This document shows, piece by piece, positions 40,688 to 49,867 of a stretch of DNA of 64,000 bases. The notes under the pieces are model-generated. The model was not told where the DNA came from and searched no databases. It saw nothing but the letters and a program-made list of their open reading frames with translations. The DNA is taken from assembly GCA_026706665.1 (NCBI GenBank), contig JAPOYI010000031.1, forward strand, positions 32,071 through 96,070. The letters run 5' to 3'. Source of the DNA: Gammaproteobacteria bacterium. GTDB taxonomy: Bacteria; Pseudomonadota; Gammaproteobacteria; Pseudomonadales; Azotimanducaceae. Each line of letters starts with the position of its first letter. Position 1 is the stretch's first letter. A program made the translations under genes and the position numbers.

Positions 40688-41128
40688 ATGGCGAAGTACG
40701 TTCCTGCACCGGTCCAGTGGGTCCGCGAACAGGTCGAGCTTTACGAAAGCAGCGGCGGAACGAAGGGCACGGAACTGCGCGACACGGGCCTGCCCTGCAT
40801 CATCGTCACGCACAGGGGCAACAGGACCGGTGCCATCCGCAAGACGCCGCTGATGCGCGTCAAGCATGGCGACGGTTATGTCCTGGTGGGTTCGCAGGGC
40901 GGCGCGCCCAGGAATCCGGTCTGGGTTTACAACCTGCGGGCAGACGGGGACATCGAGATTCGCGACGCCACCGAGATCTTCCGGATGCGTGCCCGCGAAG
41001 TCGTTGACGGGGAGGAGCGGGCGCAGGCATGGGCGGCCGCTGTTGCGGCATTCCCGCCCTACGCGGACTACAGCAAGCGGGCGGCGCCCACCCGAACGAT
41101 CCCGGTTTTCGTCGCCGAGCCCGTATAA
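40688..41128 (+). CDS. Deazaflavin-dependent nitroreductase (Ddn)-like protein
   Basis: LPCIIVTHRGNRTGAIRKTPLMRVKHGDGYVLVGSQGGAPRNPVWVYNLRAD matches the Ddn/F420H2-dependent pattern. Confidence 0.8.
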   Translation: MAKYVPAPVQWVREQVELYESSGGTKGTELRDTGLPCIIVTHRGNRTGAIRKTPLMRVKHGDGYVLVGSQGGAPRNPVWVYNLRADGDIEIRDATEIFRMRAREVVDGEERAQAWAAAVAAFPPYADYSKRAAPTRTIPVFVAEPV

Positions 41129-41153
41129 CCTGCAGTTCTTTCCGCCGCCGTCT

Positions 41154-42047
41154 TCAGCCGAACGCCGCCGCCAACGCCGCGATGTGCGCTGGCGTGGTGC
41201 CGCAGCACCCCCCTACCAGGAGGGCACCGCGATCGACCCAACTCCGCGCGTGTTCGACCAGGCGCTCGGGCGTCGCATCGCTATCGAATGTCCAGTTGGG
41301 CGCCACGAACTCGCCGACTTCGGGGTACACGCCGATGGGCCCCGACCAGCGTTCCCTCACCATCGCGATCGCCTCGCGCGTTGCGCCGATGTCGCTGTGC
41401 ATGATGTTGACGACGCTGGGCCCCATCGGGATGAGCGTGTCCAGTGGCCGGGCGAAGTCGACGCCGGGCAGGTCGAAACTCACGAGTCCGGTGCCGCCGG
41501 CGCGCTGCCTGCAGCTCACGCCCAGCCAGACGGGGAGGCCGGTCTCGAGCGCCGCTTCCATGGCGCGGGCCGCATGGCGGGTGTCCTGCATCATCTCCAG
41601 CGCGATGAGGTCGACCCCGCTGTCCGCCAGGATCTTCGCGAGTTCCCCGAGGCCCGCCAACTCTTCCTCGGGATCGGGATAGTTTGCGGCGTCCATTCCC
41701 GGCGGCAGGTTCGAGATCGATCCGGCAATGGCGACCTCCCTGCCGGACGCGTCCCGCGCTTCGGCGGCGAGTCGCACGGCGTTGCGGTTGATGCGCTCGA
41801 ACTCGCCGCCGAGGCCCGCCGGCTCGAGGAGAAACCGCGCGGTGCCGAACGTGTTGGTGATGATCACCTCGGCGCCGGCGGCGATGTAGGCCTCGTGCAC
41901 CGACCGCACCACCTCGGGGTGGCTGTGAACCGCGAGGCCGGACCAGGCGGCTTCGCTCATCGGCACGCCCCGGCGCTGGAGTTCGGATCCGGTCCCGCCG
42001 TCGATCACGACGATCCGGTTGTTTTCGAGTTTCTGCTGCCAGGACAC
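41154..42047 (-). CDS. Homocysteine S-methyltransferase family protein
   Basis: VIDGGTGSELQRRGV; ITNTFGTARFLL; GGCCGTTPAHIAAL zinc-site motif. GTG start at 42047. Confidence 0.87.
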   Translation of the reverse strand: MSWQQKLENNRIVVIDGGTGSELQRRGVPMSEAAWSGLAVHSHPEVVRSVHEAYIAAGAEVIITNTFGTARFLLEPAGLGGEFERINRNAVRLAAEARDASGREVAIAGSISNLPPGMDAANYPDPEEELAGLGELAKILADSGVDLIALEMMQDTRHAARAMEAALETGLPVWLGVSCRQRAGGTGLVSFDLPGVDFARPLDTLIPMGPSVVNIMHSDIGATREAIAMVRERWSGPIGVYPEVGEFVAPNWTFDSDATPERLVEHARSWVDRGALLVGGCCGTTPAHIAALAAAFG

Positions 42048-42193
42048 GGTGTTTCTGGACTCGGCACGGGACTTCCATTGACTTCCAGAGATGCTACAAG
42101 CGCGCCGGGCTATTGGCGAACCGACGCAAGCGGTCCAGCGGATGTCCCCGGGCGATTCCAATGCGTGGAAGTGCCGGGTAGGCTTTGCGCCGC

Positions 42194-43435
42194 ATGAAAA
42201 TGGAGATTCTCGACTACGATCACGCCCGCGATTTTTCGTCCGCATCGCGCATCATGTACGAGGTGGGCTGGCTCGAGGACGAGGACGACGCGAAGGCGTT
42301 CGAGTTGGAAGCGCGCGCCTCGGTGGGGTGGATCCTCCCCATCGAAGGTCAGGCCGAATGCGTCGTCTTCACCGCTCCCGGGTCCATGCGCCACGGGACA
42401 ACGGATCTTGCAATGACCGCGGTCACCGGCGTGGTCACCAGCCGCATCGCCCGCAGGCTGGGTGCCGCGAGCAAGCTCACCGCCCACGCCCTGGCGGCCG
42501 GCCGGGAAGCCGGCGGTGAGGTCGCCGCGCTCAACATGTTCGACCAGGGCTACTACGACCGGCTCGGATTCGGTACCGGTGCCTATTCGAACACCATCAA
42601 GTTCGATCCCGCCACGCTGCGCGTCGATCGTCCCTCCCGCCCGCCCAGGCGGCTGACGGCGGGGGACTGGGGAGACATTCACGAGGCGATGCGCGCCCGC
42701 ATGCGGGACCACGGCAGCATCGTCATCGACTCCGGGGGAGGCCTGCGTGCCGAGCTGTCGTCGTACGACGCAGCCAGGACCATTGGTCTCGGCTACTACG
42801 ATTCACCCGACGGCACCCTGTCGCATTTCTTTCTCGGCGAGACCAGTGGCGAAAACGGTCCCTACACGATTCGGTGGTACGCGTATCGGTCCACCGAACA
42901 ACTGATGGAGTTGCTGGCCCTGATGCGATCATTGGGCGACCAGGTATTCTCCCTGGTCATGGAGGAACCGCCCGGCATCCAGTTCCAGGACCTGCTCGTG
43001 CAGCCGCTCCGTAGCCGCGAAATCAGCGAGGGCTCGAAGCATGCCGGCAAGCACACCACGCACGCCTATTCCCAGATACGCATCCTCGACCTGGTGAATT
43101 GCCTGGCGAAGACCCACCTGGACGCAGCGAGCGTCACGTTCAATCTTCAACTGTCGGATCCCGTCGCTGAACACCTGGGGGCCCGGACGCGTTGGCGTGG
43201 CGACGCCGGCGACTACGTCGTGACCCTGGGTGAAGAGTGCTCGGCGGAGCAGGGGCAGTCCCCCGATCTCCCGACGCTGCGCGCGTCGGTGGGCGCCTTC
43301 AGCCGTCTTTGGCTGGGGGTGAGAAACGCGTCGAGTCTGGCCGTGACGGATGACTTGCGGGGGGACGATGCGCTGCTGCGGCAACTCGACCGCGCGCTGC
43401 GGCTGCCGCAGCCACATTTCGGCTGGCCGGTTTAG
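42194..43435 (+). CDS. Eis-like GNAT acetyltransferase with SCP2-like C-terminal domain
   Basis: Overall pattern EIL...SSASRIMY..., GVVTSRIARRLGAASKLTAHALAAGREAGGEVAALNMFDQGYYDRLGFG, C-terminal sterol-carrier-like region. Start near 42194 (MKMEIL). Confidence 0.65.
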   Translation: MKMEILDYDHARDFSSASRIMYEVGWLEDEDDAKAFELEARASVGWILPIEGQAECVVFTAPGSMRHGTTDLAMTAVTGVVTSRIARRLGAASKLTAHALAAGREAGGEVAALNMFDQGYYDRLGFGTGAYSNTIKFDPATLRVDRPSRPPRRLTAGDWGDIHEAMRARMRDHGSIVIDSGGGLRAELSSYDAARTIGLGYYDSPDGTLSHFFLGETSGENGPYTIRWYAYRSTEQLMELLALMRSLGDQVFSLVMEEPPGIQFQDLLVQPLRSREISEGSKHAGKHTTHAYSQIRILDLVNCLAKTHLDAASVTFNLQLSDPVAEHLGARTRWRGDAGDYVVTLGEECSAEQGQSPDLPTLRASVGAFSRLWLGVRNASSLAVTDDLRGDDALLRQLDRALRLPQPHFGWPV

Positions 43436-43480
43436 GGGGACCGCGCGGCCAACCCGGCCGCAAGCTGCCTTGACGTTGCC

Positions 43481-43807
43481 TTATGTCGGCCGGTGTGCCG
43501 TGCGGATGCGGATCTGTTCGATGTTCGAAAAGTCCTGCAGCCGCCGCAGCGCCGGCAACAGTTCCGGGACGCGAAAGCGCAGGCGGTTCGCCCAGGCGGC
43601 ACTCGTCGCGTGCACGGTCAGGATCGCCCCGCGCTTGTTCGCCACCTCGAAGCGGGGTGCTTCCTCCTGGGACAGCAAGGCCCGAAACTGGCTCGTCCAG
43701 GACGCTCGTTCCTCCGTGCGCCTCACCAGCCGCGCGAGCTGGTTCGCAGCGGAACTTCGCCCTGAATGGCGATTCGACAGGATTTCATCTATGTTACGGC
43801 TTGGCAT
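43481..43807 (-). CDS. DciA-like DUF721 protein
   Basis: LRFRVPELLPALRRLQDFSNIEQIRIRT; typical position divergent from the M23 peptidase/secA locus. Confidence 0.7.
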   Translation of the reverse strand: MPSRNIDEILSNRHSGRSSAANQLARLVRRTEERASWTSQFRALLSQEEAPRFEVANKRGAILTVHATSAAWANRLRFRVPELLPALRRLQDFSNIEQIRIRTAHRPT

Positions 43808-43820
43808 GCGCGCTCAATCG

Positions 43821-44756
43821 ATGAAAAAAACAATTCACATCATAAGCGCGGGGGACGGGCACGGTCGAATTCGCTCGCTCGGCATCCCCCAGGTCGCGGT
43901 CGTCGGGCTTGCCGTCTTCCTTGGTCTTTTCGTCATCGTCAACGCCATGCTTGCGCTTCGCCACACGGCGACGGAAGCCCTCAACGAGATGACGGTTTCG
44001 GGCTGGAGTAGTCGACTCGACCGGCAGCGCGAGGAGATCGACCTTCTGTCGCGCCAGTCAACCGAACAGGTGCTCGCGGCGGGACGGAAACTGGCGAACA
44101 TGGAGGCGCGGCTGTTGCGCATGGAAGCGCTCGGAGAACGGGTATCCGAGATGACCCGGGTCGCGGGACTCGGCGAAAGCGAGTTCCGGTTCGACCTCCC
44201 CGCAGCAACCGGTGGACCGGAAACCAGGATCGGCGATGAAGCCATTCCCGTTTCGGACTACTTCGCGAGGATCGACCATCTGTCGGCGGAACTCCGAATG
44301 CGCGAACGCGAAATGAAGGCCCTCGAGTCGATGCTTGCGCGGGGCAGTTTCAAGAACCAGATCGCGCCCGCGAAAGGGCCGCTGGAAGGAGGCTGGATTT
44401 CGTCACGGTACGGCACGCGCATCGACCCGATCTCCGGCCAGCCCGCGTGGCATCACGGCGTCGACTTCACCGGCGGGCCGGGCAGCGACGTCAGGGCCGT
44501 CGCCGGCGGTGTCGTCACGTTCGTGGGGGATTCGGGCGCCTACGGGCAGATGGTCGAGATCGAACACGGCGAGGGCATTTCCACGCGCTACGCGCACCAC
44601 GAATCCGTTCAGGTTGAACCCGGCGACATCGTCAAGAAGGGCCAGGTGATCGCGCAACTTGGGAGCACGGGGCGATCCACGGGACCCCATGTCCACTTCG
44701 AGGTGCTGAAGGACGGTCGCCGTTTCGACCCGGCGGAGTACCTCGCGCCGCGCTGA
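43821..44756 (+). CDS. M23 family metallopeptidase (intact copy)
   Basis: N-terminal TM, coiled coil, H-x-G-x-D (HHGVDF) and HVH motifs. Start at 43809 or 43821. Confidence 0.9.
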   Translation: MKKTIHIISAGDGHGRIRSLGIPQVAVVGLAVFLGLFVIVNAMLALRHTATEALNEMTVSGWSSRLDRQREEIDLLSRQSTEQVLAAGRKLANMEARLLRMEALGERVSEMTRVAGLGESEFRFDLPAATGGPETRIGDEAIPVSDYFARIDHLSAELRMREREMKALESMLARGSFKNQIAPAKGPLEGGWISSRYGTRIDPISGQPAWHHGVDFTGGPGSDVRAVAGGVVTFVGDSGAYGQMVEIEHGEGISTRYAHHESVQVEPGDIVKKGQVIAQLGSTGRSTGPHVHFEVLKDGRRFDPAEYLAPR

Positions 44757-45456
44757 TCCGCAAGGCCGGGGCGGCAAGCGCCCCGTGCAATTTGAGACAT
44801 CGCTTACCCAAGTACCGGATGGGGTCCGTATGCGTGGCGCCGCCGCCAGCCTATGGTACTGGCGATGCCAACGTTGTTCCGAAAGGAGGTCCTCGAAGCG
44901 CAGCGCCAGCGCCTGCACGGCGATGTCCTGATCGTCACGCCGCTGCCCCTCGCTGTGATCACCGGTTGGCTGTTGGTCACCTTGCTGGGTCTTGGCGCCC
45001 TGGCCGTGTTCGGAACCTACGCCCGGTCGGAGCGGGTACAGGGCTATCTCGTGCCATCGGGGGGCCTGGTCAAGGTTGCGCCGGCCCGGGCGGGAGTCCT
45101 GCGCGAGGTCCGCGTGCAGGTGCGCGAGGAAGTCGCGGCGGGGCAGGTGCTCGCCGTGGTCCGAAGCGAGGCGCCGTTGCTCGCAGGCGATACCGCGGCT
45201 TCCATCGCCCTCGAGTCCCTGAGAGATCAGGAACGCCTGCTCGAGGGTCAGATCCGTCTCGAAGGCGACCGGCTGACGCGGGAACGCTCGCGGCTCGAAG
45301 CCGAGGGGGACGGACTGGAGGCGCAGATCGCGTCGTTCGAGGAACAGCGGGAACTGCAGCGCGAGATCACCGAGACGGCGCGCTCGGCGTTTACAAGAGC
45401 GACTGCCCTGCTCGAGGCGGGCTTCGTCTCGGTGGTTGAATCGGAGACGCGAAAGC
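44045..45456 (+). repeat. Direct duplication, copy 1 (offset about 3,764 bp)
   Basis: CTGTCGCGCCAGTC(A/G)ACCGAACAGGTGCTCGCGGCGGG...GGTTGA(A/G)TCGGAGACGCGAAAGC at 44045-45456 and 47808-49220. Confidence 0.92.
44853..45456 (+). pseudogene. HlyD-family membrane fusion protein, 5' fragment (duplicate of 48617-49867)
   Basis: Near identical to 48617-49220, then diverges at ETRKR/ETRKQ into IS sequence. Confidence 0.9.
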
Positions 45457-45469
45457 GGGGTTCTGGCCA

Positions 45470-46000
45470 AGAGCCTGTCAGGAATCTTGTGGTTGTGAGC
45501 GCTAAAGCGCAGAACTGGATCATCATCTTGACCACGAGGAGGAGCAGACCAGCGGCAACCACCGCAATGGCCACAGCCGCAAACGGGTGCTCACGGACGA
45601 TGGCCGATTGGATTTGTCGATTCCCCGGGACCGGCAGGGTCGATTCGATCCGAAGCTGATCGAGAAGCACTGCCGGCGATTGCCGGGGTTCGACGACAAG
45701 GTGATCTCGATGTATGCGCGCGGTATATCGACCCGCGAGATGCAGGGTTACGTGCGGGAGCTCTACGGCATCGAGGTCTCCCCGGAGTTGATCTCCAAGG
45801 TCACCGATGCCGTTCTCGACGAGTTGGCAGCCTGGCAGTCGCAGCCGTTGGGTTCGGTCTATGCCATCGTGTATTTGGATGCCGTGCGGGTGAAGATTCG
45901 CGACGAGGGACTGGTCAGGAACAAGGCGGTCTATCTCGCCATCGGTTACACCTGCGACGGTTTCAAGCAGATCCTGGGGTTGTGGATCGAACAGATGGCT
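45470..46000 (+). mobile_element. IS256-family transposase remnant
   Basis: GNHRNGHSRKRVLTDDGRLDLSIPRDRQGRFDPKLIEKHCRRLPGFDDKVISMYARGISTREMQGYVRELYGIEVSPELISKVTDAVLDELAAWQSQPLGSVYAIVYLDAVRVKIRDEG; lacks both termini. Confidence 0.88.
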
Positions 46001-46274
46001 CCCTGGTGGCCCGAGCCGTTGGCCGGGTCTTTGGCCCGAGGCGAACTGATCGTCACGGCTTGCGCGACGGCGTCGGATGGGCGCTATCGCCGTTGGTCCT
46101 ATTGGCATAGCGGGGTTCCATGTTTCGTTTCGAGGCGATCATGCTCGACAGTTCATCCGTCGCGAGGAGTTAGAAAGTGACACTGAATTCACTCGACGAT
46201 TGGTTGAATTGACAGTCAGATATCTGAGTTGCTACGTTGGTGTTGGCGGAAACCCCACGAAAAGGAGTTGCACA

Positions 46275-46817
46275 ATGGGCATGGTGTATTTTCGAGCATG
46301 TTTGGCGCTGCTCATGGTGTGCGCCGCAGTCGCTACGACCGCTGACGATGGGATGGGCCCCAGAGAAGGAGACGATGAGCGGCCTTCCGCCGCCTTTGTC
46401 ACGCCCTCTGTTGTCATGGCCAACATGTTGATGAATGTAGGGGCGTTGACGTTTGGCCCGACGGAGGCAGAAGCTTCGGCATCCGTCGAAACCATTGAAC
46501 CGGGATTCGTGCTACTGACTTCGATTGACCGTTACCTTGAGGACACGATTGAGCGGCGCAATTCGATCACGATAACATCGCCGTGGTCGGATTTTGCCAA
46601 GTTGCACAGAGCGTTGGCAGCCGGCGCCGATGCGGAAGTGGTCCAGGCGTATGTGAACGGCACGTGCGGCGGCGCGGCGGTCAACATCATCTACTGGGGA
46701 CAGGACGGCGACCGAACTGCGGAGAATATCACCGGAAAACTCGGCTACGGTAGTTTCAAGCGGTCCCACGACTCCTCGACGTGCGAAACTGCGTATGTCG
46801 ATGCGCTGGGTCGATAG
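46275..46817 (+). CDS. Hypothetical secreted protein
   Basis: AAGGAG upstream of the ATG; signal-peptide-like MGMVYFRACLALLMVCAAVATTADD; no family recognised. Confidence 0.55.
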   Translation: MGMVYFRACLALLMVCAAVATTADDGMGPREGDDERPSAAFVTPSVVMANMLMNVGALTFGPTEAEASASVETIEPGFVLLTSIDRYLEDTIERRNSITITSPWSDFAKLHRALAAGADAEVVQAYVNGTCGGAAVNIIYWGQDGDRTAENITGKLGYGSFKRSHDSSTCETAYVDALGR

Positions 46818-46826
46818 GGAAGGGCT

Positions 46827-47135
46827 ATGCGGAGACTAAGAATGGCGTGCTTCGCGTCATTGGCAATAGCGGCGACTATCGCAGCCGCTATGTACACTGA
46901 ACGGGTAGAGGTCAGGGGTTATTGGGAGGATGACTGCGACGGGGACAGTTTTTTGATTACCATCACCAAGTACTCTCCCAATCCGGACGAAGCTGAGATA
47001 ACCGTGAGCTATATCGAGCAACAGGTTGCGTGCAATTATCGTTCTGTCAAGAGCTTCAAAATAGTGTCCGGTAGCCTTGCTGATGACACGCAATGCTACC
47101 CGGTTCCTGTGTGCAAAGAATTGCTCGGCTGGTAG
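46827..47135 (+). CDS. Hypothetical small secreted protein with four Cys in the mature region
   Basis: MRRLRMACFASLAIAATIAAAMYT signal-like N-terminus; Cys in DDCDG, VACNY, TQCYP and PVCKE; 9 nt after the preceding ORF. Confidence 0.5.
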   Translation: MRRLRMACFASLAIAATIAAAMYTERVEVRGYWEDDCDGDSFLITITKYSPNPDEAEITVSYIEQQVACNYRSVKSFKIVSGSLADDTQCYPVPVCKELLGW

Positions 47136-47499
47136 CCGTTCGCCGCAACCGGTTTCGTCAATCCTGATTGTCTGCGTGGCGACACGAGGTTGGTCAGTAG
47201 CCGTATCAGCGACCGAACCGTATGGCCCTCCGGCGGCGAGCTGCAGCGCAGCGAGACGCGCTTGCCGCTGCTCCTCCGATGTGGACATTTCCGCCAGTTT
47301 GCCGAGTTCTTGTGGGCGCTACGATGCGTTTCGCAACCAGGCGGTTGACCTCTTCTATTGGAAGAGTCATGGAATTGGATAATCGTCGCTCCAAGCCTCT
47401 TGTGCAGATCGTGATGATCAGCCCCCGAAACGAACACGACGGTAGTCACCAGCTCCAGAATTCCGGCTCGTAGCCTTCAGACCTCCGACGTCAGATGCT

Positions 47500-47706
47500 A
47501 TGCCTCGCGGTCGCCCGTCGCTCCCATATCGCTGTATATCGAAGAGAAGAGCCAACTGCTCAGCGTCGCCCGCTCGCGCTCGCTTCCGCACGGCGTCGTG
47601 CGGCGGACGCAGATCGTGCGCCGAAGGCGAGTCCAACGCCGCCATCGCCGAGCGCATGGGGCTGAGCAACGTCACCGCCGGAATGGCTTCGAGATGGCTG
47701 GCGTAG
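47500..47706 (+). mobile_element. IS630-type transposase N-terminal remnant (frameshifted)
   Basis: MPRGRPSLPYRC... with AEGESNAAIAERMGLSNVT HTH and VARSRSLPHGVVRR in a neighbouring frame. Confidence 0.6.
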
Positions 47707-47807
47707 ACCGAAACCAGCCACTTGTGATGCAAGGTCGGGATCTGCTCCATGCGAGCGCAAGCGTCCTCTATCGAATAAGCGAAGTGGTCGACAAAGAGTG
47801 GTGATCT

Positions 47808-48520
47808 GCTGTCGCGCCAGTCGACCGAACAGGTGCTCGCGGCGGGACGGAAACTCGCGGACATGGAGGCGCGGCTGTTGCGCATGGAAGCGCTCCAGAG
47901 AACGGGTATCCGAGATGAGCCAGGTCGCGGGACTCGGTGAAAGCGAGTTCCGGTTGGACCTCCCCGCGGCGACCGGCGGTCCGGAAGCCAGGCTCGGAGA
48001 CGAAGAGATCGGTGTGGCGGACTACTTCACGAGAATCGACCAGTTGTCGGCGGAACTCCGGATGCGCGAACGCGAAATGGAGGCGCTCGAGTCGATGCTT
48101 GCGCGGGGCAGCTTCAAGAACCAGATCGCGCCCGCGAAAGGGCCGCTGGAAGGGGGCTGGATATCTTCGCGGTACGGCAGGCGCATCGACCCGATCTCGG
48201 GCCAGCCCGCGTGGCACCAGGGCGTCGACTTCACGGGTGGGCCGGGCAGCGACGTCAGGGCCGTGGCCGGGGGTGTCGTCACGTTCGTGGGGAATTCGGG
48301 CGCCTACGGGCAGATGGTCGAGATCGAACACGGCGAAGGCATTTCCACGCGCTACGCGCACCATGAGTCGGTTCAGGTTGAACCCGGCGACATCGTCAAG
48401 AAAGGCCAGGTGATCGCGCGCCTCGGAAGCACCGGACGGTCCACGGGACCCCACGCCCACTTCGAGGTGCTGAAGGACGGCCGCCGTTTCGATCCGGCGG
48501 AGTACCTCGCGCCGCGCTGA
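47808..48520 (+). pseudogene. M23 peptidase, second copy, 5'-truncated and frameshifted near the 5' end
   Basis: No TM segment; GCGCTCGGAGAACGGG (copy 1) vs GCGCTCCAGAGAACGGG (copy 2) shifts frame; the catalytic domain from 47915 remains open. Confidence 0.8.
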
Positions 48521-49220
48521 TCCGTAAGGCCGGGGCGGCAAGCGCCCCGTGCAATTTCAGACATCGCTTACCCAAGTACCGGACGGGGTCCGTATGCGCG
48601 GCGCGGCCGCCAGCCTATGGTACTGGCGATGCCAACGTTGTTCCGAAAGGAGGTCCTCGAAGCGCAGCGCCAGCGCCTGCACGGCGATGTCCTGATCGTC
48701 ACGCCGCTGCCCCTCGCTGTGATCACCGGTTGGCTGTTGGTCACCTTGCTGGGTCTTGGCGCCCTGGCCGTGTTCGGAACCTACGCCCGGTCGGAGCGGG
48801 TACAGGGCTATCTCGTGCCATCGGGGGGCCTGGTCAAGGTTGCGCCGGCCCGGGCGGGAGTCCTGCGCGAGGTCCGCGTGCAGGTGCGCGAGGAAGTCGC
48901 GGCGGGGCAGGTGCTCGCCGTGGTCCGAAGCGAGGCGCCGTTGCTCGCAGGCGATACCGCGGCTTCCATCGCCCTCGAGTCCCTGAGAGATCAGGAACGC
49001 CTGCTCGAGGGTCAGATCCGTCTCGAAGGCGACCGGCTGACGCGGGAACGCTCGCGGCTCGAAGCCGAGGGGGACGGACTGGAGGCGCAGATCGCGTCGT
49101 TCGAGGAACAGCGGGAACTGCAGCGCGAGATCACCGAGACGGCGCGCTCGGCGTTTGCAAGAGCGACTGCCCTGCTCGAGGCGGGCTTCGTCTCGGTGGT
49201 TGAGTCGGAGACGCGAAAGC
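47808..49220 (+). repeat. Direct duplication, copy 2
   Basis: See copy 1 (44045-45456). Confidence 0.92.
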
Positions 49221-49867
49221 AGTCCTGGCTGGCCCACCACCTGGAGGAAAAGCGCCAGGCGCAGCGCTTGACGGAACTACGCGCGCGCTTGACGGATTTG
49301 CGCCACCGGCTGGCGATGGTTCCGCCGGAGGTCGCGTTGCGCGTCTCCAGGCTGGAGAGCCAGGCCGCCGACATCAAGCAACGCGAAGCGGAGCTGGAAG
49401 GGCGCAGGGCGTACGTCGTCAAGGCACCGGTCACCGGAACGGTCGCCTCGATCAGGGACACGCCCGGCGCGATCGTCTCGCCGCACCAGCCGCTCGCGTC
49501 CATACTGCCCGCAGGTAGCGAACTCGAGGCGGAACTGTACGTGCCGAGCAGGGCTGCCGGGTTCGTCGCGGCAGGACAGGCGGTCCGGCTGCTGTACGCG
49601 GCGTTTCCTCACCAGCGATTCGGCAGCTACGAGGGCGTGATCCGCCACGTTGCGCCAGCTATCACATCCGTCGCGGAAGCCGACGTTCCATTCAGCCTTG
49701 GCGAGCCGTGCTATCGGGTCGCGGTGCGCCTGGGGTCGCAGTCGGTGATGGCCTTCGGCCACAGTTTCGAACTGCAGCCGGGCATGTTGCTGGAAGGCAA
49801 CATCATCCTCGAGCGGCGTTCGTTCCTCGGCTGGCTGACGGAGCCGTTCCGGGCCGTGCGCCACTGA
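48617..49867 (+). CDS. HlyD-family secretion adaptor (full length)
   Basis: 416 aa; single TM, lipoyl half motifs, coiled coil (LEGQIRLEGDRLTRERSRLE); directly upstream of the C39 ABC exporter. Confidence 0.9.
   Translation: MVLAMPTLFRKEVLEAQRQRLHGDVLIVTPLPLAVITGWLLVTLLGLGALAVFGTYARSERVQGYLVPSGGLVKVAPARAGVLREVRVQVREEVAAGQVLAVVRSEAPLLAGDTAASIALESLRDQERLLEGQIRLEGDRLTRERSRLEAEGDGLEAQIASFEEQRELQREITETARSAFARATALLEAGFVSVVESETRKQSWLAHHLEEKRQAQRLTELRARLTDLRHRLAMVPPEVALRVSRLESQAADIKQREAELEGRRAYVVKAPVTGTVASIRDTPGAIVSPHQPLASILPAGSELEAELYVPSRAAGFVAAGQAVRLLYAAFPHQRFGSYEGVIRHVAPAITSVAEADVPFSLGEPCYRVAVRLGSQSVMAFGHSFELQPGMLLEGNIILERRSFLGWLTEPFRAVRH

Noticed and set aside
44767-44785. CGGGGCG-gcaag-CGCCCCG hairpin after the M23 gene (also at 48531-48549)
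   Set aside because: Perfect stem but no T-tract, and the second copy is explained by the direct duplication; not supported as a terminator from sequence alone.
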